Shown here piece after piece: positions 40,491-49,404 of a stretch of DNA of 64,000 bases. The stretch comes from Bacillus carboniphilus (GTDB taxonomy: Bacteria > Bacillota > Bacilli > Bacillales > JC228). The first letter of the stretch is position 1, and each line of letters starts with the position of its first letter. The notes under the pieces were generated by a model. It was not told the DNA's origin and made no database searches. It was given only the letters and a program-made list of their open reading frames with translations. The DNA is taken from contig NZ_BAAADJ010000004.1 in NCBI RefSeq assembly GCF_039522365.1, positions 248,001 through 312,000 of the forward strand. The letters run 5' to 3'. The position numbers and the translations under genes are program-made.

Positions 40491-40577
40491 TAGTACGCTT
40501 TTTCGAAAGGTATGTGCAGAAATTTCCCGTACAATCCCTTTCAAAATTTCACGAATTATTTCAAGAAATGTTTCCAT
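40428..40577 (-). CDS. Small toxin-like protein of a type I-like module, copy 2
   Basis: 49 residues from ATG 40577 behind AAAGGAGGTGATAATC. METFLEIIREILKGIVREIS forms an amphipathic helix and KKTTLRRRKLKGG the basic half, closely related to the gene at 22426. The leader stem CTTTCCT/AGGAAAG hides the ribosome binding site, with a sequence different from copy 1 but the same pairing. The 5' segment (40615-40630) pairs with the 3' segment (40407-40421). The mRNA terminator is the hairpin at 40366-40390. Confidence 0.65.
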   Translation of the reverse strand: METFLEIIREILKGIVREISAHTFRKSVLDNKKTTLRRRKLKGGSQDKK

Positions 40578-40756
40578 GATTATCACCTCCTTTCCTAACC
40601 AAGGAAAGAAGAGAGACAACCAACCACCCTCACAATATTCAGTTGCATTTTTATTTTATCATATGATTATTCTGAAAATACAAAAAATATATAGTGTTTC
40701 AGTAGAACGCAGGGACGGTTCGGGACTCTATAAAATTTCAGATTATCAGACCATTA

Positions 40757-40858
40757 TCCGTGAACTTTCTGCATCATATAGCGGCGAATGCTCCTACAAA
40801 CGAAATCGTTACAGCTCAAGACATGGGAGAATATTATATTATCCATCCGGTAAGTATG
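40757..40858 (+). pseudogene. Possible small gene remnant
   Basis: A GTG-initiated frame of about 33 codons (with NEIVTAQDMGEYYIIHPVSM) has protein-like composition, but it has no ribosome binding site and follows half of a REP-B element (GGGACGGTTC, 40711). It is probably the end of a lost gene. The family is not recognised. Confidence 0.25.
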
Positions 40859-40889
40859 TAGACCCTATGTATTTTGAGCAGCAATAATA

Positions 40890-40926
40890 AAGAGTGTTGG
40901 CACAAGCTATGCCAACACTCTTTTTA
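40890..40926 (+). terminator. Intrinsic terminator
   Basis: AGAGTGTTGGCA pairs perfectly with TGCCAACACTCT and is followed by TTTT. Confidence 0.9.
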
Positions 40927-40943
40927 GTTACTAACTTTATTTT

Positions 40944-41966
40944 TCACGTAGATCGCGGGACAGTTCTTTCCCTTTCCGGGACAGCAAACCTGTCCCCCTG
41001 TCCCATTACATGACATGCCACAAAATGATTGTCACCAATTTTTTCAAGCCTTTGCTCCGTTTGACTACAAGCTGAGGTGGCTTCTGGGCAACGGGTATGA
41101 AATGGGCACCCACTTGGCGGGTTGATCGGACTTGGTACTTCTCCTTTTAGAATGATTCGGTCCCGCTTGTGATAAATAGAAGGAACCGCTGATAATATCG
41201 ATTTGGTATACGGATGTGTTGGGTTATTAAATATGGACTCTTTATCGCCGACCTCTACGATTTTCCCTAGATACATTACAATGATTCGATTACAAAAGTG
41301 ACGAACTACACCTAAATCATGCGAGATAAAGAGGTAAGTGAGCTGGTATTCTTTTTGTAATTTTTTCAATAGATTTAGAATCTGAGCCTGAATCGAGACA
41401 TCAAGTGCTGAAACGGGTTCATCGCAAATGATAAATTTTGGCCGAACCGCTAATGCCCGTGCGATCCCGATCCTTTGCCTTTGCCCACCACTAAATTCAT
41501 GTGGATAACGGTTTAAGTGATGTGTGTCGAGCCCAACTTCTTTTATTGTTTTTCGAATGATTTCTTTTCTTTCCTTTGAAGAATAGTCGGTTAGGTTTAC
41601 CAATGGCTCTTCTATAATTTTTTCAACCGTTTTCCTTGGATTTAAGGAGGAATACGGATCTTGAAAGATAAACTGTAGGTTCTTTCTAACCTCACGCATT
41701 TGCAAATTCGATAGAGAGTTCAAGTCCGTATTATCGTAAAAAATATGTCCACTAGTGGAATCTATTAACCTCAACAGCGTTTTAGCTAAGGTAGATTTTC
41801 CACAACCAGATTCTCCAACCACCCCGATGGTTTCACCTGGGAATACTTCAAACGAAACATCATCGACTGCCCGTACATATTTTTTCGCTTTATTAAAAAA
41901 TCCAGATTTAACAGGATAATACTTCTTTAAGTTTTCGACCTTGAGTAGCGGTTCTGCATTAACCAT
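40944..41966 (-). CDS. Peptide ABC transporter ATP-binding protein (OppF type) with repeat-encoded tail
   Basis: 340 residues with Walker [21 protein letters not shown], signature [15 protein letters not shown], Walker B FIICDEPVSALD and the Cys-rich end GCPFHTRCPEATSAC. Homologues normally finish just after HFVACHV. Here the frame continues with MGQGDRFAVPERERTVPRST, of which GQGDRFAVP is a translated REP-A and the rest a half REP-B. The tail is therefore acquired. Last gene of the second peptide operon, overlapping the OppD-type gene by 8 bases. Confidence 0.92.
   Translation of the reverse strand: MVNAEPLLKVENLKKYYPVKSGFFNKAKKYVRAVDDVSFEVFPGETIGVVGESGCGKSTLAKTLLRLIDSTSGHIFYDNTDLNSLSNLQMREVRKNLQFIFQDPYSSLNPRKTVEKIIEEPLVNLTDYSSKERKEIIRKTIKEVGLDTHHLNRYPHEFSGGQRQRIGIARALAVRPKFIICDEPVSALDVSIQAQILNLLKKLQKEYQLTYLFISHDLGVVRHFCNRIIVMYLGKIVEVGDKESIFNNPTHPYTKSILSAVPSIYHKRDRIILKGEVPSPINPPSGCPFHTRCPEATSACSQTEQRLEKIGDNHFVACHVMGQGDRFAVPERERTVPRST
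40977..41005 (+). repeat. REP-A copy 22, inside a coding region
   Basis: GGGACA, CCTGTCCCC and TGTCCC arms. Translated on the minus strand as part of the OppF tail. Confidence 0.9.
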
Positions 41967-42966
41967 ACACCTTTGACTCCTCTCGCTCCCAAATATCGCT
42001 GTACTTTAAGCATCGAACTTGATGACCTTCCCTTACTTCTTCTAATACTGGTTTCATTTCTTTACAAATTTCCTTGGCATAGCTACAACGAGTTGAAAAG
42101 CGGCACCCCTTTGGCATTTCTGAATAATGTGGAAGAATACCTGGTATGGCTTCTAATTCTTCAATATCTTGGTAGACATCCGGGACTGATTTGATGAGCC
42201 CCTCTGTATAAGGATGAAGGGGATTTGCAAAAATTTCAGCAGCAGAGGTTTTCTCTACAATTTCACCTGCATACATTACCATCACATCATCTGCTACTTC
42301 AGATACAACCCCTAAATCATGGGTGATAAAAATAATAGACATGCCCCTTTGTTGCTTCATGTCTTTGATCAGGTCTAAAATTTGAGCCTGAATCGTAACA
42401 TCTAATGCCGTTGTTGGCTCATCTGCAATTAAAAGTTCCGGATCACAGGCCAAGGCAATCGCAATCATTACCCTCTGCCGCATTCCTCCACTCAATTGGT
42501 GAGGATATTCCTTTACCCGCTGCTCCGGTTCTGGAATTCCAACAAGCTTGAGCATTTCAACAGCTTGCTTCATCGCCTGCTTTTTGCTTAGACGTTTATG
42601 ACCTTCCAAGACTTCACAAATTTGATTACCGATTGTATATACCGGATTAAGAGAAGTCATTGGCTCCTGGAAAATCATGGCGATGTCATTTCCTCTAATT
42701 TTCCGCATTTCTTTCTCAGGTAGCGCCACTAGGTTCTTCCCTTTATATAAAATTTCCCCGTCTTCAATTTCACCCGGAGGATTTGGAATAAGCCGCATGA
42801 TAGAAAGAGAGGTCACACTCTTTCCACACCCTGACTCACCTACAATTCCTAGGGTTTTCCCCTTATCTAATGAAAAAGAAATCCCGCTTACCGTTTGCAC
42901 GGGTCCATCCTCAGTATTAAATCTTATTTTTAAATTATGAACACTTAATATTTTTTCTTCTGACAT
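41959..42966 (-). CDS. Peptide ABC transporter ATP-binding protein (OppD type)
   Basis: 335 residues. Walker [23 protein letters not shown] (Gln-Glu in the Q-loop, a common variant), signature [15 protein letters not shown], Walker [13 protein letters not shown] and C-terminal Cys motif [15 protein letters not shown]. Partner of the following OppF-type ATPase. Confidence 0.92.
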   Translation of the reverse strand: MSEEKILSVHNLKIRFNTEDGPVQTVSGISFSLDKGKTLGIVGESGCGKSVTSLSIMRLIPNPPGEIEDGEILYKGKNLVALPEKEMRKIRGNDIAMIFQEPMTSLNPVYTIGNQICEVLEGHKRLSKKQAMKQAVEMLKLVGIPEPEQRVKEYPHQLSGGMRQRVMIAIALACDPELLIADEPTTALDVTIQAQILDLIKDMKQQRGMSIIFITHDLGVVSEVADDVMVMYAGEIVEKTSAAEIFANPLHPYTEGLIKSVPDVYQDIEELEAIPGILPHYSEMPKGCRFSTRCSYAKEICKEMKPVLEEVREGHQVRCLKYSDIWEREESKVYG

Positions 42967-42981
42967 GAAACAACACCCTTT

Positions 42982-43890
42982 TTACTTTGACATGATATAG
43001 TCGTATGCGATTTTACTCACTCGAGCAATAGCCTCTTCTCCATCTACCACTTTTTCAAGGTTTTTCGTAAAACAGGTAATAACAAACGGCCTATCTGCAA
43101 AGACGATTCCAGAATCCGCCCTTACTCCTTCTACTCCACCAGGCTTATTGGCAACGACCACATGCTTCGGCAAGTATTTATGAATTTGATTACGGTAAAG
43201 CTGGCGTTTCATAATCCCAATAATGCCATCTGAGGCCTCGCGGTTGATTACTCTTCCATGGTACAAATCCGAAACTAAGCTTGTCACACAACGAGGAGTC
43301 GCTACATTGTTATCCTTTTGGTCACTATCATATTTTCCGTTCAGATTATATTCGGAGTGCCCTCTTCTTCGTTCAAATTCTGCTAAAATTTCTGGCCAGG
43401 CTTTATCTGATAAATCTTCTTGATCCAAACCTACTAAACTAAATAAAATTTCCTTAGCGGTTATTACAACGTTGATCTCGTCATATCCAAATTCTTGTAA
43501 GGTCTTATTGATATTGTGAATTCCAAGTTTGTCGAAAAGCATATCCGTCGCTGTATTATCACTAATCTGGATCATGACGGTCGCCAAGTCCTTTACGGTT
43601 GGATTCAAACCAGGCTGCCAATCTTTCAAAACTCCACCTCCAGGGGCTTGGAATTCTGAATGGATGGTTAGACGATCATCTAAACTCAGCTTGCCTTCCT
43701 GAACTTGCTTAAACAATTCTACGAGAATAAAAATCTTAAACGTGCTTGCAGTCGGGAACCACTCACTTGAATTCACATGAATTTCTTCCCCATCTACTAA
43801 ATCTTTGATGGCAACTCCTAAGGTACCGTTTAATCCACTGACGACCTTCTCGATTTCATTTTTCACGTCAATAATACCCTTTGTTTCCAC
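42982..43890 (-). CDS. Beta-lactamase-fold serine hydrolase (class A-like), cytoplasmic
   Basis: 302 residues from GTG 43890 behind GAGGGATG. Class A hallmarks are Ser49-x-x-Lys52 (TASTFKIF), Ser110-Asp111-Asn112 (ISDNTATD) and a KPG triad in VVANKPGGVEGV replacing KTG. No signal peptide is present and the N-terminus is charged, so unlike true beta-lactamases it should act in the cytoplasm. It is encoded between the permease and ATPase genes of a peptide transporter that also carries an epimerase. That suggests hydrolysis of an imported peptide or amide rather than antibiotic resistance. Confidence 0.8.
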   Translation of the reverse strand: METKGIIDVKNEIEKVVSGLNGTLGVAIKDLVDGEEIHVNSSEWFPTASTFKIFILVELFKQVQEGKLSLDDRLTIHSEFQAPGGGVLKDWQPGLNPTVKDLATVMIQISDNTATDMLFDKLGIHNINKTLQEFGYDEINVVITAKEILFSLVGLDQEDLSDKAWPEILAEFERRRGHSEYNLNGKYDSDQKDNNVATPRCVTSLVSDLYHGRVINREASDGIIGIMKRQLYRNQIHKYLPKHVVVANKPGGVEGVRADSGIVFADRPFVITCFTKNLEKVVDGEEAIARVSKIAYDYIMSK

Positions 43891-43928
43891 TTGGACATCC
43901 CTCTTTCCTTAATATTCCTATATTTCAA

Positions 43929-44861
43929 TCATGACGTTCCTTTTAATCTTGGATCTAAAACGTCTCTTAATACGTTCCCTAGTAAATTGAAGCCTAGTAC
44001 TGTTAGTAAAATTGCAATACCTGGGAAGTTAACAATCCAAACGGCATTCGTCATATAAATCCGAGCACTCACTAACATGGCTCCCCATTCTGGACTAGGA
44101 GGCTGGGCACCAAGACCAAGAAAGCTTAATCCAGCTGCCATCAATACAGCAGAAGGAAATTGGAGAGTAATTAAAACGATAATAGATGACGTAATATTGG
44201 GAACAATATGCGAAAAAATAATCTTGGTATTTAACGATCCTGATGCTTTGGCTGCCATTATAAAATCCTGTTCCCTAATCGAGATGGTGGTTCCCCGAAC
44301 AACCCTCGCAAAAATAGGAATTCCACGTATCCCGACCGCAATCATTGCGTTCGTTAAGCTTGGTCCAAGAATCGCAATAATGGCTAGAGCCATGATAAAG
44401 CTTGGAAAAGCGAGAACCACATCCAATACTGCCGTTAGGGCAATATCAAGTTTCCCTCTAAAGTACCCAGCTAGTAATCCTAGTAGACCGCCGACAATAA
44501 GAGAGATTCCTACACTAATGAGACCTACTTGTAAGGTGATACGAGCCCCATGAACGACTCGACTATAGACGTCTCTTCCGAATTCATCGGTTCCAAACCA
44601 ATGTTCAGAGGAAGGAGGCTGAAGTCGGTCCATAATTTGTTGTTCCTCCGGATCATGCGTACTTATGGCTTCTGGAAATAGAGCCATAACGAGCAAAACC
44701 AAAATAATAAACCCACCAATTTTCGCGGAAGGATTTCTCCATATTCGCCTTGTGGTTTTCCAAAAGTCAGATTTAAAGAATCTCTCCTTCACTGTCTTTT
44801 CCTTGGGAAGGACAACCGTCAATTCTTCTGATTTACGTTTTGTTAACTCGACATTACTCAT
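43929..44861 (-). CDS. Peptide ABC transporter permease (DppC/OppC type)
   Basis: About 310 residues; ATG 44861 is preferred over 44876 because GAGGG lies just upstream. The signature HWFGTDEFGRDVYSRVVHG and the EAA loop DFIMAAKASGSLNTKIIFSH are present, with six helices. It overlaps the end of the permease B gene by 8 bases, indicating translational coupling. Confidence 0.92.
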   Translation of the reverse strand: MSNVELTKRKSEELTVVLPKEKTVKERFFKSDFWKTTRRIWRNPSAKIGGFIILVLLVMALFPEAISTHDPEEQQIMDRLQPPSSEHWFGTDEFGRDVYSRVVHGARITLQVGLISVGISLIVGGLLGLLAGYFRGKLDIALTAVLDVVLAFPSFIMALAIIAILGPSLTNAMIAVGIRGIPIFARVVRGTTISIREQDFIMAAKASGSLNTKIIFSHIVPNITSSIIVLITLQFPSAVLMAAGLSFLGLGAQPPSPEWGAMLVSARIYMTNAVWIVNFPGIAILLTVLGFNLLGNVLRDVLDPRLKGTS

Positions 44862-45777
44862 AGGAAACCCTCGCATCTACTAAACTGTATAAAATATCAA
44901 TCAACAAGTTTACTAATACATAAGTGGCAGCTACTACCAAAATAATTCCCTGAACTAATGGAAAATCCCGTGTACCTAATGCTTGAACGGCAAGCTGACC
45001 TAATCCATGCCAAGCAAAGACATTTTCAATAATGAAAGCTCCACCAAGCAAGAATCCAAATTGAAGTCCGACGACAGTGATAACTGGGATTAGCGCATTT
45101 TTCAAGGCGTGTTTGATGACTACCTTTCTTTCCTTCATTCCTTTGGATCGGGCCGTTCGAATATAGTCCTGTTGAAATACCTCTAGTAGAGAGGAGCGAA
45201 CCATCCTCATGATAATCCCTGCTGAAATCAGCCCCATTGTTAAGGCTGGTAAGACGAGGTGAGCCCAGGATTCGCTCCCCATAACAGGCAGTAATTTCAA
45301 GTTCACAGCGAAAAGATACATAAGTAAAAGTCCTAACCAAAAGGAAGGCATGGATACGCCTAGTAGGGCTACAATGGTGCTAAGTGTATCGATGATAGAA
45401 TCCTTTTTCATAGCTGAGATAATTCCCAGACCCACGCCTATAAAAATGGCAATTAAAAGACTCGCAACCGCTAATATCAAGGTGTTACTATACCGTTCTG
45501 AAATTTCTTCAATCACAGGCCTTCCTGTCCGAATAGAAGTACCTAGATCTCCTTGAACAACATTACTGATATAGCGGATATATTGAACATGTAACGGCTG
45601 GTCGAGTCCTAATTGGGCACGAAGATTTTCAACGGTTTCTTCATCAGGAACCTGCCCTGCAAACATGGCTTCAACAGGGTCACCTGGAATGGCAGCCTGC
45701 ATTAAAAAAACAAGGATACTAACAGCAAGTAATATGGGAATAAGCATGGCTACCTTTTTTAAGATATACATTTTCAT
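44854..45777 (-). CDS. Peptide ABC transporter permease (DppB/OppB type)
   Basis: 307 residues from ATG 45777 (AGAGGTGTG upstream); the frame extends further upstream but without a ribosome binding site. Typical features are YILKKVAMLIPILLAVSILV at the start, EAA loop DYIRTARSKGMKERKVVIKH and NVFAWHGLGQLAVQAL near the end. Confidence 0.92.
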   Translation of the reverse strand: MKMYILKKVAMLIPILLAVSILVFLMQAAIPGDPVEAMFAGQVPDEETVENLRAQLGLDQPLHVQYIRYISNVVQGDLGTSIRTGRPVIEEISERYSNTLILAVASLLIAIFIGVGLGIISAMKKDSIIDTLSTIVALLGVSMPSFWLGLLLMYLFAVNLKLLPVMGSESWAHLVLPALTMGLISAGIIMRMVRSSLLEVFQQDYIRTARSKGMKERKVVIKHALKNALIPVITVVGLQFGFLLGGAFIIENVFAWHGLGQLAVQALGTRDFPLVQGIILVVAATYVLVNLLIDILYSLVDARVSYE

Positions 45778-45909
45778 GATACACACCTCTTTTCCTTTCC
45801 TAATTCTTCGAACTTCGAAGTTTTTGTTTAAAAAACAACCCTCGATATAGAACATCTACCTGATATTCTAAAGTAGTGATCTATATCGAAGGATTTTATT
45901 TGTGACATG

Positions 45910-47538
45910 CTATTCGCGTTCTACAATCGTCCAAATTGGATAGCCTAAGGAATCCCATTTATAATTTTTAACTTCTTTGCGAACAATGTCTGTTACATAT
46001 TCAGTTAAAATCGGTACAATGGCATGGTCTTCTAAAATCATTTGTTGTACTTGTTCGATAAATTCAACCCGCTTTTCCACATCCATCTCTTTGTTGGCAA
46101 GCTGGATGACTTCATCAATCTCATCATTTTCATACAATTTTACAAAGCCACCATCTTCAAAAACGAAGGATAGAAGAACTGGATCTGGCCAATTCCAACG
46201 TTGCAAATGCATGTGATGCTTGGCTTCTAATTGAGTAGGACGATACGCACTACCTTCTATCACCTGAATCTCTACATCAATTCCAACTTGACCTAATTGA
46301 TATTGAATAATCTGGGCCGCTCTTGTTTGTTTCGGATCGTTGGACGTTAACATCGTAATACTAAATGGCTCTCCATCCTTTTCGTAAATCCCTTCTGAAT
46401 TTACAGCCCATCCATTACTTTCTAGGATTTCCTTTGTTTTATCAGGGTCATAGGATGGCCCGTACTCTTCACCGATTTCAGGCGAATGTCCTAATACACC
46501 TGTTCCGATAGGGTTTTTGTTGACCTTTGCGTAGCCTGACCATGCACCTGTTACAATTTCCTCACTGTTAATCGCATAGCCTAAAGCTGAACGGATTTCG
46601 TTGCTATCAAATGGTGGAATTAACGTATTAAATTCAATACTGAAATAATTCGTAGCATCTTCCCATTGGATGATTTGGAAATTATCATTCGCTTTAATAG
46701 AGTTTGCCAATTCAACAGGTGCCTGGGATATTTGAATTTCGCCTGTTTCTAAGGCAGCCATTCTTGATCCCTCTTCTGGAACGACTTTAAAGACGATTTC
46801 ATCTAATTTAGCTGTACCGTCTAAGTCGTAATCCGCTCTTCCCCAATCGTAATCGGGATTTTTGACCAGATGAATTTCAGAACCAGAATTCCATTGTTTA
46901 AACATAAAGGGGCCGGATCCAATTGGTTCGCGTCCAAAGTCATCCCCTTTCCCACCTAAGTCAGGCGGAACAATCCCCGTATAGCCGCTATACAAGTTAA
47001 TGAAGAATGGAGCAAAAGATGTGGAGAATGTAAATCTCACCTTGTAATCATCTACAACTTCTATTTTTTCCAGCGGTCCAGTCATCATAGATCCTGTTGG
47101 TGAAGCTGTATCCGGATCAATCATTCTTTCAAACGAATATTTAACAGCGTTGGCATCTAATGGTTCACCGTTATGGAACTTGATGCCTTCTTTGATTTTA
47201 AATTCGATGACTTTCCCATCGTCCTTAATATCCCATGATTCTGCCACCCAAGGTTGAGGGTTTTTATTCTCATCGATATAAACAAGACGGTCAAAAATAT
47301 TTCTGAAAATCATGTGAGATGTAAGTTGATTTGTCTTATGTGGATCAAGTGTCTCTGCATCCTCAACTAATGCGACAACAACGGATTGTGTATCTGTAGA
47401 CGTTTGATCTGAAGGCTTATTCTCGCTGTTCGTATCTTCTGGTTTCGCTTCTGATGTGGGTCCTGATGGGCTACATCCAACCATGATAAGCATCCAAACG
47501 ACAAGTGAAAAGAGAAGCTTTCTACTTTTTGATTTCAA
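45910..47538 (-). CDS. Peptide ABC transporter substrate-binding lipoprotein
   Basis: 542 residues from TTG 47538. Lipobox LIMVGC with a Ser/Thr/Glu-rich linker. Cluster C binding protein features: VALVEDAETLDPHKTNQLTS, IKFHNGEPLDANAVKYSFER, IGSGPFMFKQWNSGSEIHLV. It lies 20 bases after the enolase-superfamily gene and 132 before the permease B gene, in one operon. Confidence 0.92.
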   Translation of the reverse strand: MKSKSRKLLFSLVVWMLIMVGCSPSGPTSEAKPEDTNSENKPSDQTSTDTQSVVVALVEDAETLDPHKTNQLTSHMIFRNIFDRLVYIDENKNPQPWVAESWDIKDDGKVIEFKIKEGIKFHNGEPLDANAVKYSFERMIDPDTASPTGSMMTGPLEKIEVVDDYKVRFTFSTSFAPFFINLYSGYTGIVPPDLGGKGDDFGREPIGSGPFMFKQWNSGSEIHLVKNPDYDWGRADYDLDGTAKLDEIVFKVVPEEGSRMAALETGEIQISQAPVELANSIKANDNFQIIQWEDATNYFSIEFNTLIPPFDSNEIRSALGYAINSEEIVTGAWSGYAKVNKNPIGTGVLGHSPEIGEEYGPSYDPDKTKEILESNGWAVNSEGIYEKDGEPFSITMLTSNDPKQTRAAQIIQYQLGQVGIDVEIQVIEGSAYRPTQLEAKHHMHLQRWNWPDPVLLSFVFEDGGFVKLYENDEIDEVIQLANKEMDVEKRVEFIEQVQQMILEDHAIVPILTEYVTDIVRKEVKNYKWDSLGYPIWTIVERE

Positions 47539-47558
47539 CTTTCATCACCCTTCCTTTT

Positions 47559-48656
47559 TTATAGATCTACTTTATAGTGATTGATTTTTTCCTGATCGAC
47601 CTCAACACCTAACCCTGGTCCATCTGGAACGTAAGTAAATCCTTTTTCAATTCGAACTGGCTCTTGTAATACATCGTCACTATATAAAGTTGGACCCTTG
47701 ATATCGGATGGGTACTCTAAGTATTTGACGGCTGCAGCAAAGTGCGCCCCCGCAGCAGTTCCAACCCCTGCTTCAATCATACTTCCAATACTTAAGGGAA
47801 TACCTGCGGCCTCTGCCATCCCTGCAATTTTCAAGGAAGGATATAGGCCACCTGGCTTCATGATTTTAATATTGAAAATATCAGCAGCCTTATGTTTGAT
47901 TAACTGAACCGCATCATGAATGGTATACAAACTTTCATCCGCTAGTATTGGTGTTCTTAATAATCGGCAAAGCTCTGCCATTCCGTCCAAATCCCACTTG
48001 GGAACAGGCTGTTCGATGAGGAGTAAATTGTATTCTTCCATTCTTGATAAGGCATGGATAGCCTGCTCTAATCGGTACCCCTGATTCGCATCTACACGAA
48101 TAGGAATATCAGGTAACCTCTCACGAATCGCCCCCACTGTTTTCACATCATGATCAGGGTCGATTCCAATTTTGATTTTGATGGATTGAAAGCCTTCTTC
48201 AGCATATTTATGAGCTTCCTCAACAGCATGGTCTATGGATTTGATTCCAATGGATTGACCAATTGCTACTTTATCTCGGTACTTGCCACCAAGTAAGGTA
48301 TACACAGGGACACCCAATGCTTTTCCGCTAATGTCATAACAAGCAAAATCGATAGCAGCCTTCGCAAAGTTATTTCCTTTAATCACTTTCATTTGTTCAT
48401 GAATTTGTGCTAGATTCATAGGATCCTGCCCAATGAGGAGTGGGGCCAAATACTTATCAATGATAAATTTGACGGATTCCATGGTTTCTTCTGCGTATTG
48501 TGGAATTGGCGCTGCTTCTCCCCACCCATAAATACCCTGGTCTGTCGTGATCTTGACATACACGCGATCAGCCCGGTTATACTTCCCTCCAGATATGTTT
48601 AAATCAGTATTTAAGGGAAGCGAAATACAAGTCGCTTCAATTTGAACGATTTTCAT
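47559..48656 (-). CDS. Enolase-superfamily enzyme, MLE subgroup; candidate dipeptide epimerase
   Basis: 365 residues. Barrel residues are those of the muconate-lactonizing-enzyme subgroup: Lys160-x-Lys162 (SIKIKIG), metal ligands Asp189 (RVDANQGY), Glu215 (LIEQPV) and Asp240 (LADESL), and Lys264 on the opposite face (NIKIMKPGG). This subgroup includes L-Ala-D/L-Glu epimerases, N-succinylamino acid racemases and cycloisomerases. Being encoded with a peptide transporter and a serine hydrolase favours dipeptide epimerisation in cell-wall peptide use, as YkfB does in B. subtilis, but specificity needs testing. Confidence 0.8.
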   Translation of the reverse strand: MKIVQIEATCISLPLNTDLNISGGKYNRADRVYVKITTDQGIYGWGEAAPIPQYAEETMESVKFIIDKYLAPLLIGQDPMNLAQIHEQMKVIKGNNFAKAAIDFACYDISGKALGVPVYTLLGGKYRDKVAIGQSIGIKSIDHAVEEAHKYAEEGFQSIKIKIGIDPDHDVKTVGAIRERLPDIPIRVDANQGYRLEQAIHALSRMEEYNLLLIEQPVPKWDLDGMAELCRLLRTPILADESLYTIHDAVQLIKHKAADIFNIKIMKPGGLYPSLKIAGMAEAAGIPLSIGSMIEAGVGTAAGAHFAAAVKYLEYPSDIKGPTLYSDDVLQEPVRIEKGFTYVPDGPGLGVEVDQEKINHYKVDL

Positions 48657-48660
48657 TTTA

Positions 48661-49365
48661 TTACTCCTCTCTTTCTTTAAATTGCATGATGACGGTTTCT
48701 TGAATGGTTTGATGATGAAGGTCCATGGCTTCTGCGGCTTCTTGAGGTGAACGATTTTTAATAGCTTCGTAGATGGCTTTGTGGTCTCTTAAGAAGTTTT
48801 TGGATACATTCCTTTGATAGTTAAGAACACTTTCTTTATCTAATATAAAGTTAAAAAGTGTCCCTACAATCTCTTTTAAAAAGCGGTTTTGTGAGGCTTC
48901 CCAAATAGTTTGGTGAAATTCAAGGTTTTCCTTTTTCGGCCGTTCCCCCCTCTCAAGTTTCAACTTCATCACTTCGATAATGGATTCTAGCTGTTCAATT
49001 TGTTCTTTACTTGCCCGTAACGCAGCCAGTGTGACAATATCCTTCTCCAGAATTTTCCTTGCCTCCACTAGCTCCATGTACCAGTTGATGTCTGAATAGT
49101 CGGTATAAAACTGGCTCAACACGGTGTTATTTAGTGGATCACGAACAAATGACCCTTCCCCTGTCCTTAACTCGATAAATCCTAATACCTCTAAAACTCG
49201 TAATGCTTCTCGAATAGATGCTCTACTTACTTGAAGTCTTTCGCTAAGCTCTCTCTCAGTAGGTAGCTGAGTTCCAGGTGTTAAATTTTCCTCTCGTATG
49301 TATTTTAAAATTCGTTTTGCAATTACCTCGAACATCCTTTCCTTGTTTAAAGGTGTTAATGCCAC
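48661..49365 (-). CDS. FadR-subfamily GntR regulator (FCD domain)
   Basis: 234 residues from GTG 49365 behind GGGGAGAAG. Winged helix with LPTERELSERLQVSRASIRE and wing LRTGEGSFV, then a helical FCD domain whose metal-site residues can be placed in NLEFHQTIWEAS and in LRDHKAIYEAI with DLHHQTI. First gene of the peptide-transport operon. A FadR-type palindrome lies 25 bases upstream, so it probably represses its own operon until a peptide-derived acid is present. Confidence 0.88.
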   Translation of the reverse strand: MALTPLNKERMFEVIAKRILKYIREENLTPGTQLPTERELSERLQVSRASIREALRVLEVLGFIELRTGEGSFVRDPLNNTVLSQFYTDYSDINWYMELVEARKILEKDIVTLAALRASKEQIEQLESIIEVMKLKLERGERPKKENLEFHQTIWEASQNRFLKEIVGTLFNFILDKESVLNYQRNVSKNFLRDHKAIYEAIKNRSPQEAAEAMDLHHQTIQETVIMQFKEREE

Positions 49366-49389
49366 AAACTTCTCCCCTTTGTCCCTGTC

Positions 49390-49404
49390 GCTGGTCTGAC
49401 CAGC
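49390..49404. promoter_or_regulatory. FadR-type operator
   Basis: GCTGGTCTGACCAGC is a 15-bp palindrome containing TGGTCnGACCA, the core bound by FadR-subfamily GntR proteins. It lies 25 bases upstream of the regulator gene. Confidence 0.8.

Noticed and set aside
42982-43890. Antibiotic-resistance beta-lactamase
   Set aside because: It lacks a signal peptide, has KPG for KTG, and is embedded in a peptide-transport operon, so a resistance role is not supported.
44077-44553. Long open frame opposite the DppC-type permease
   Set aside because: Exactly antisense to a gene with clear motifs; composition is that of a reverse-strand shadow.
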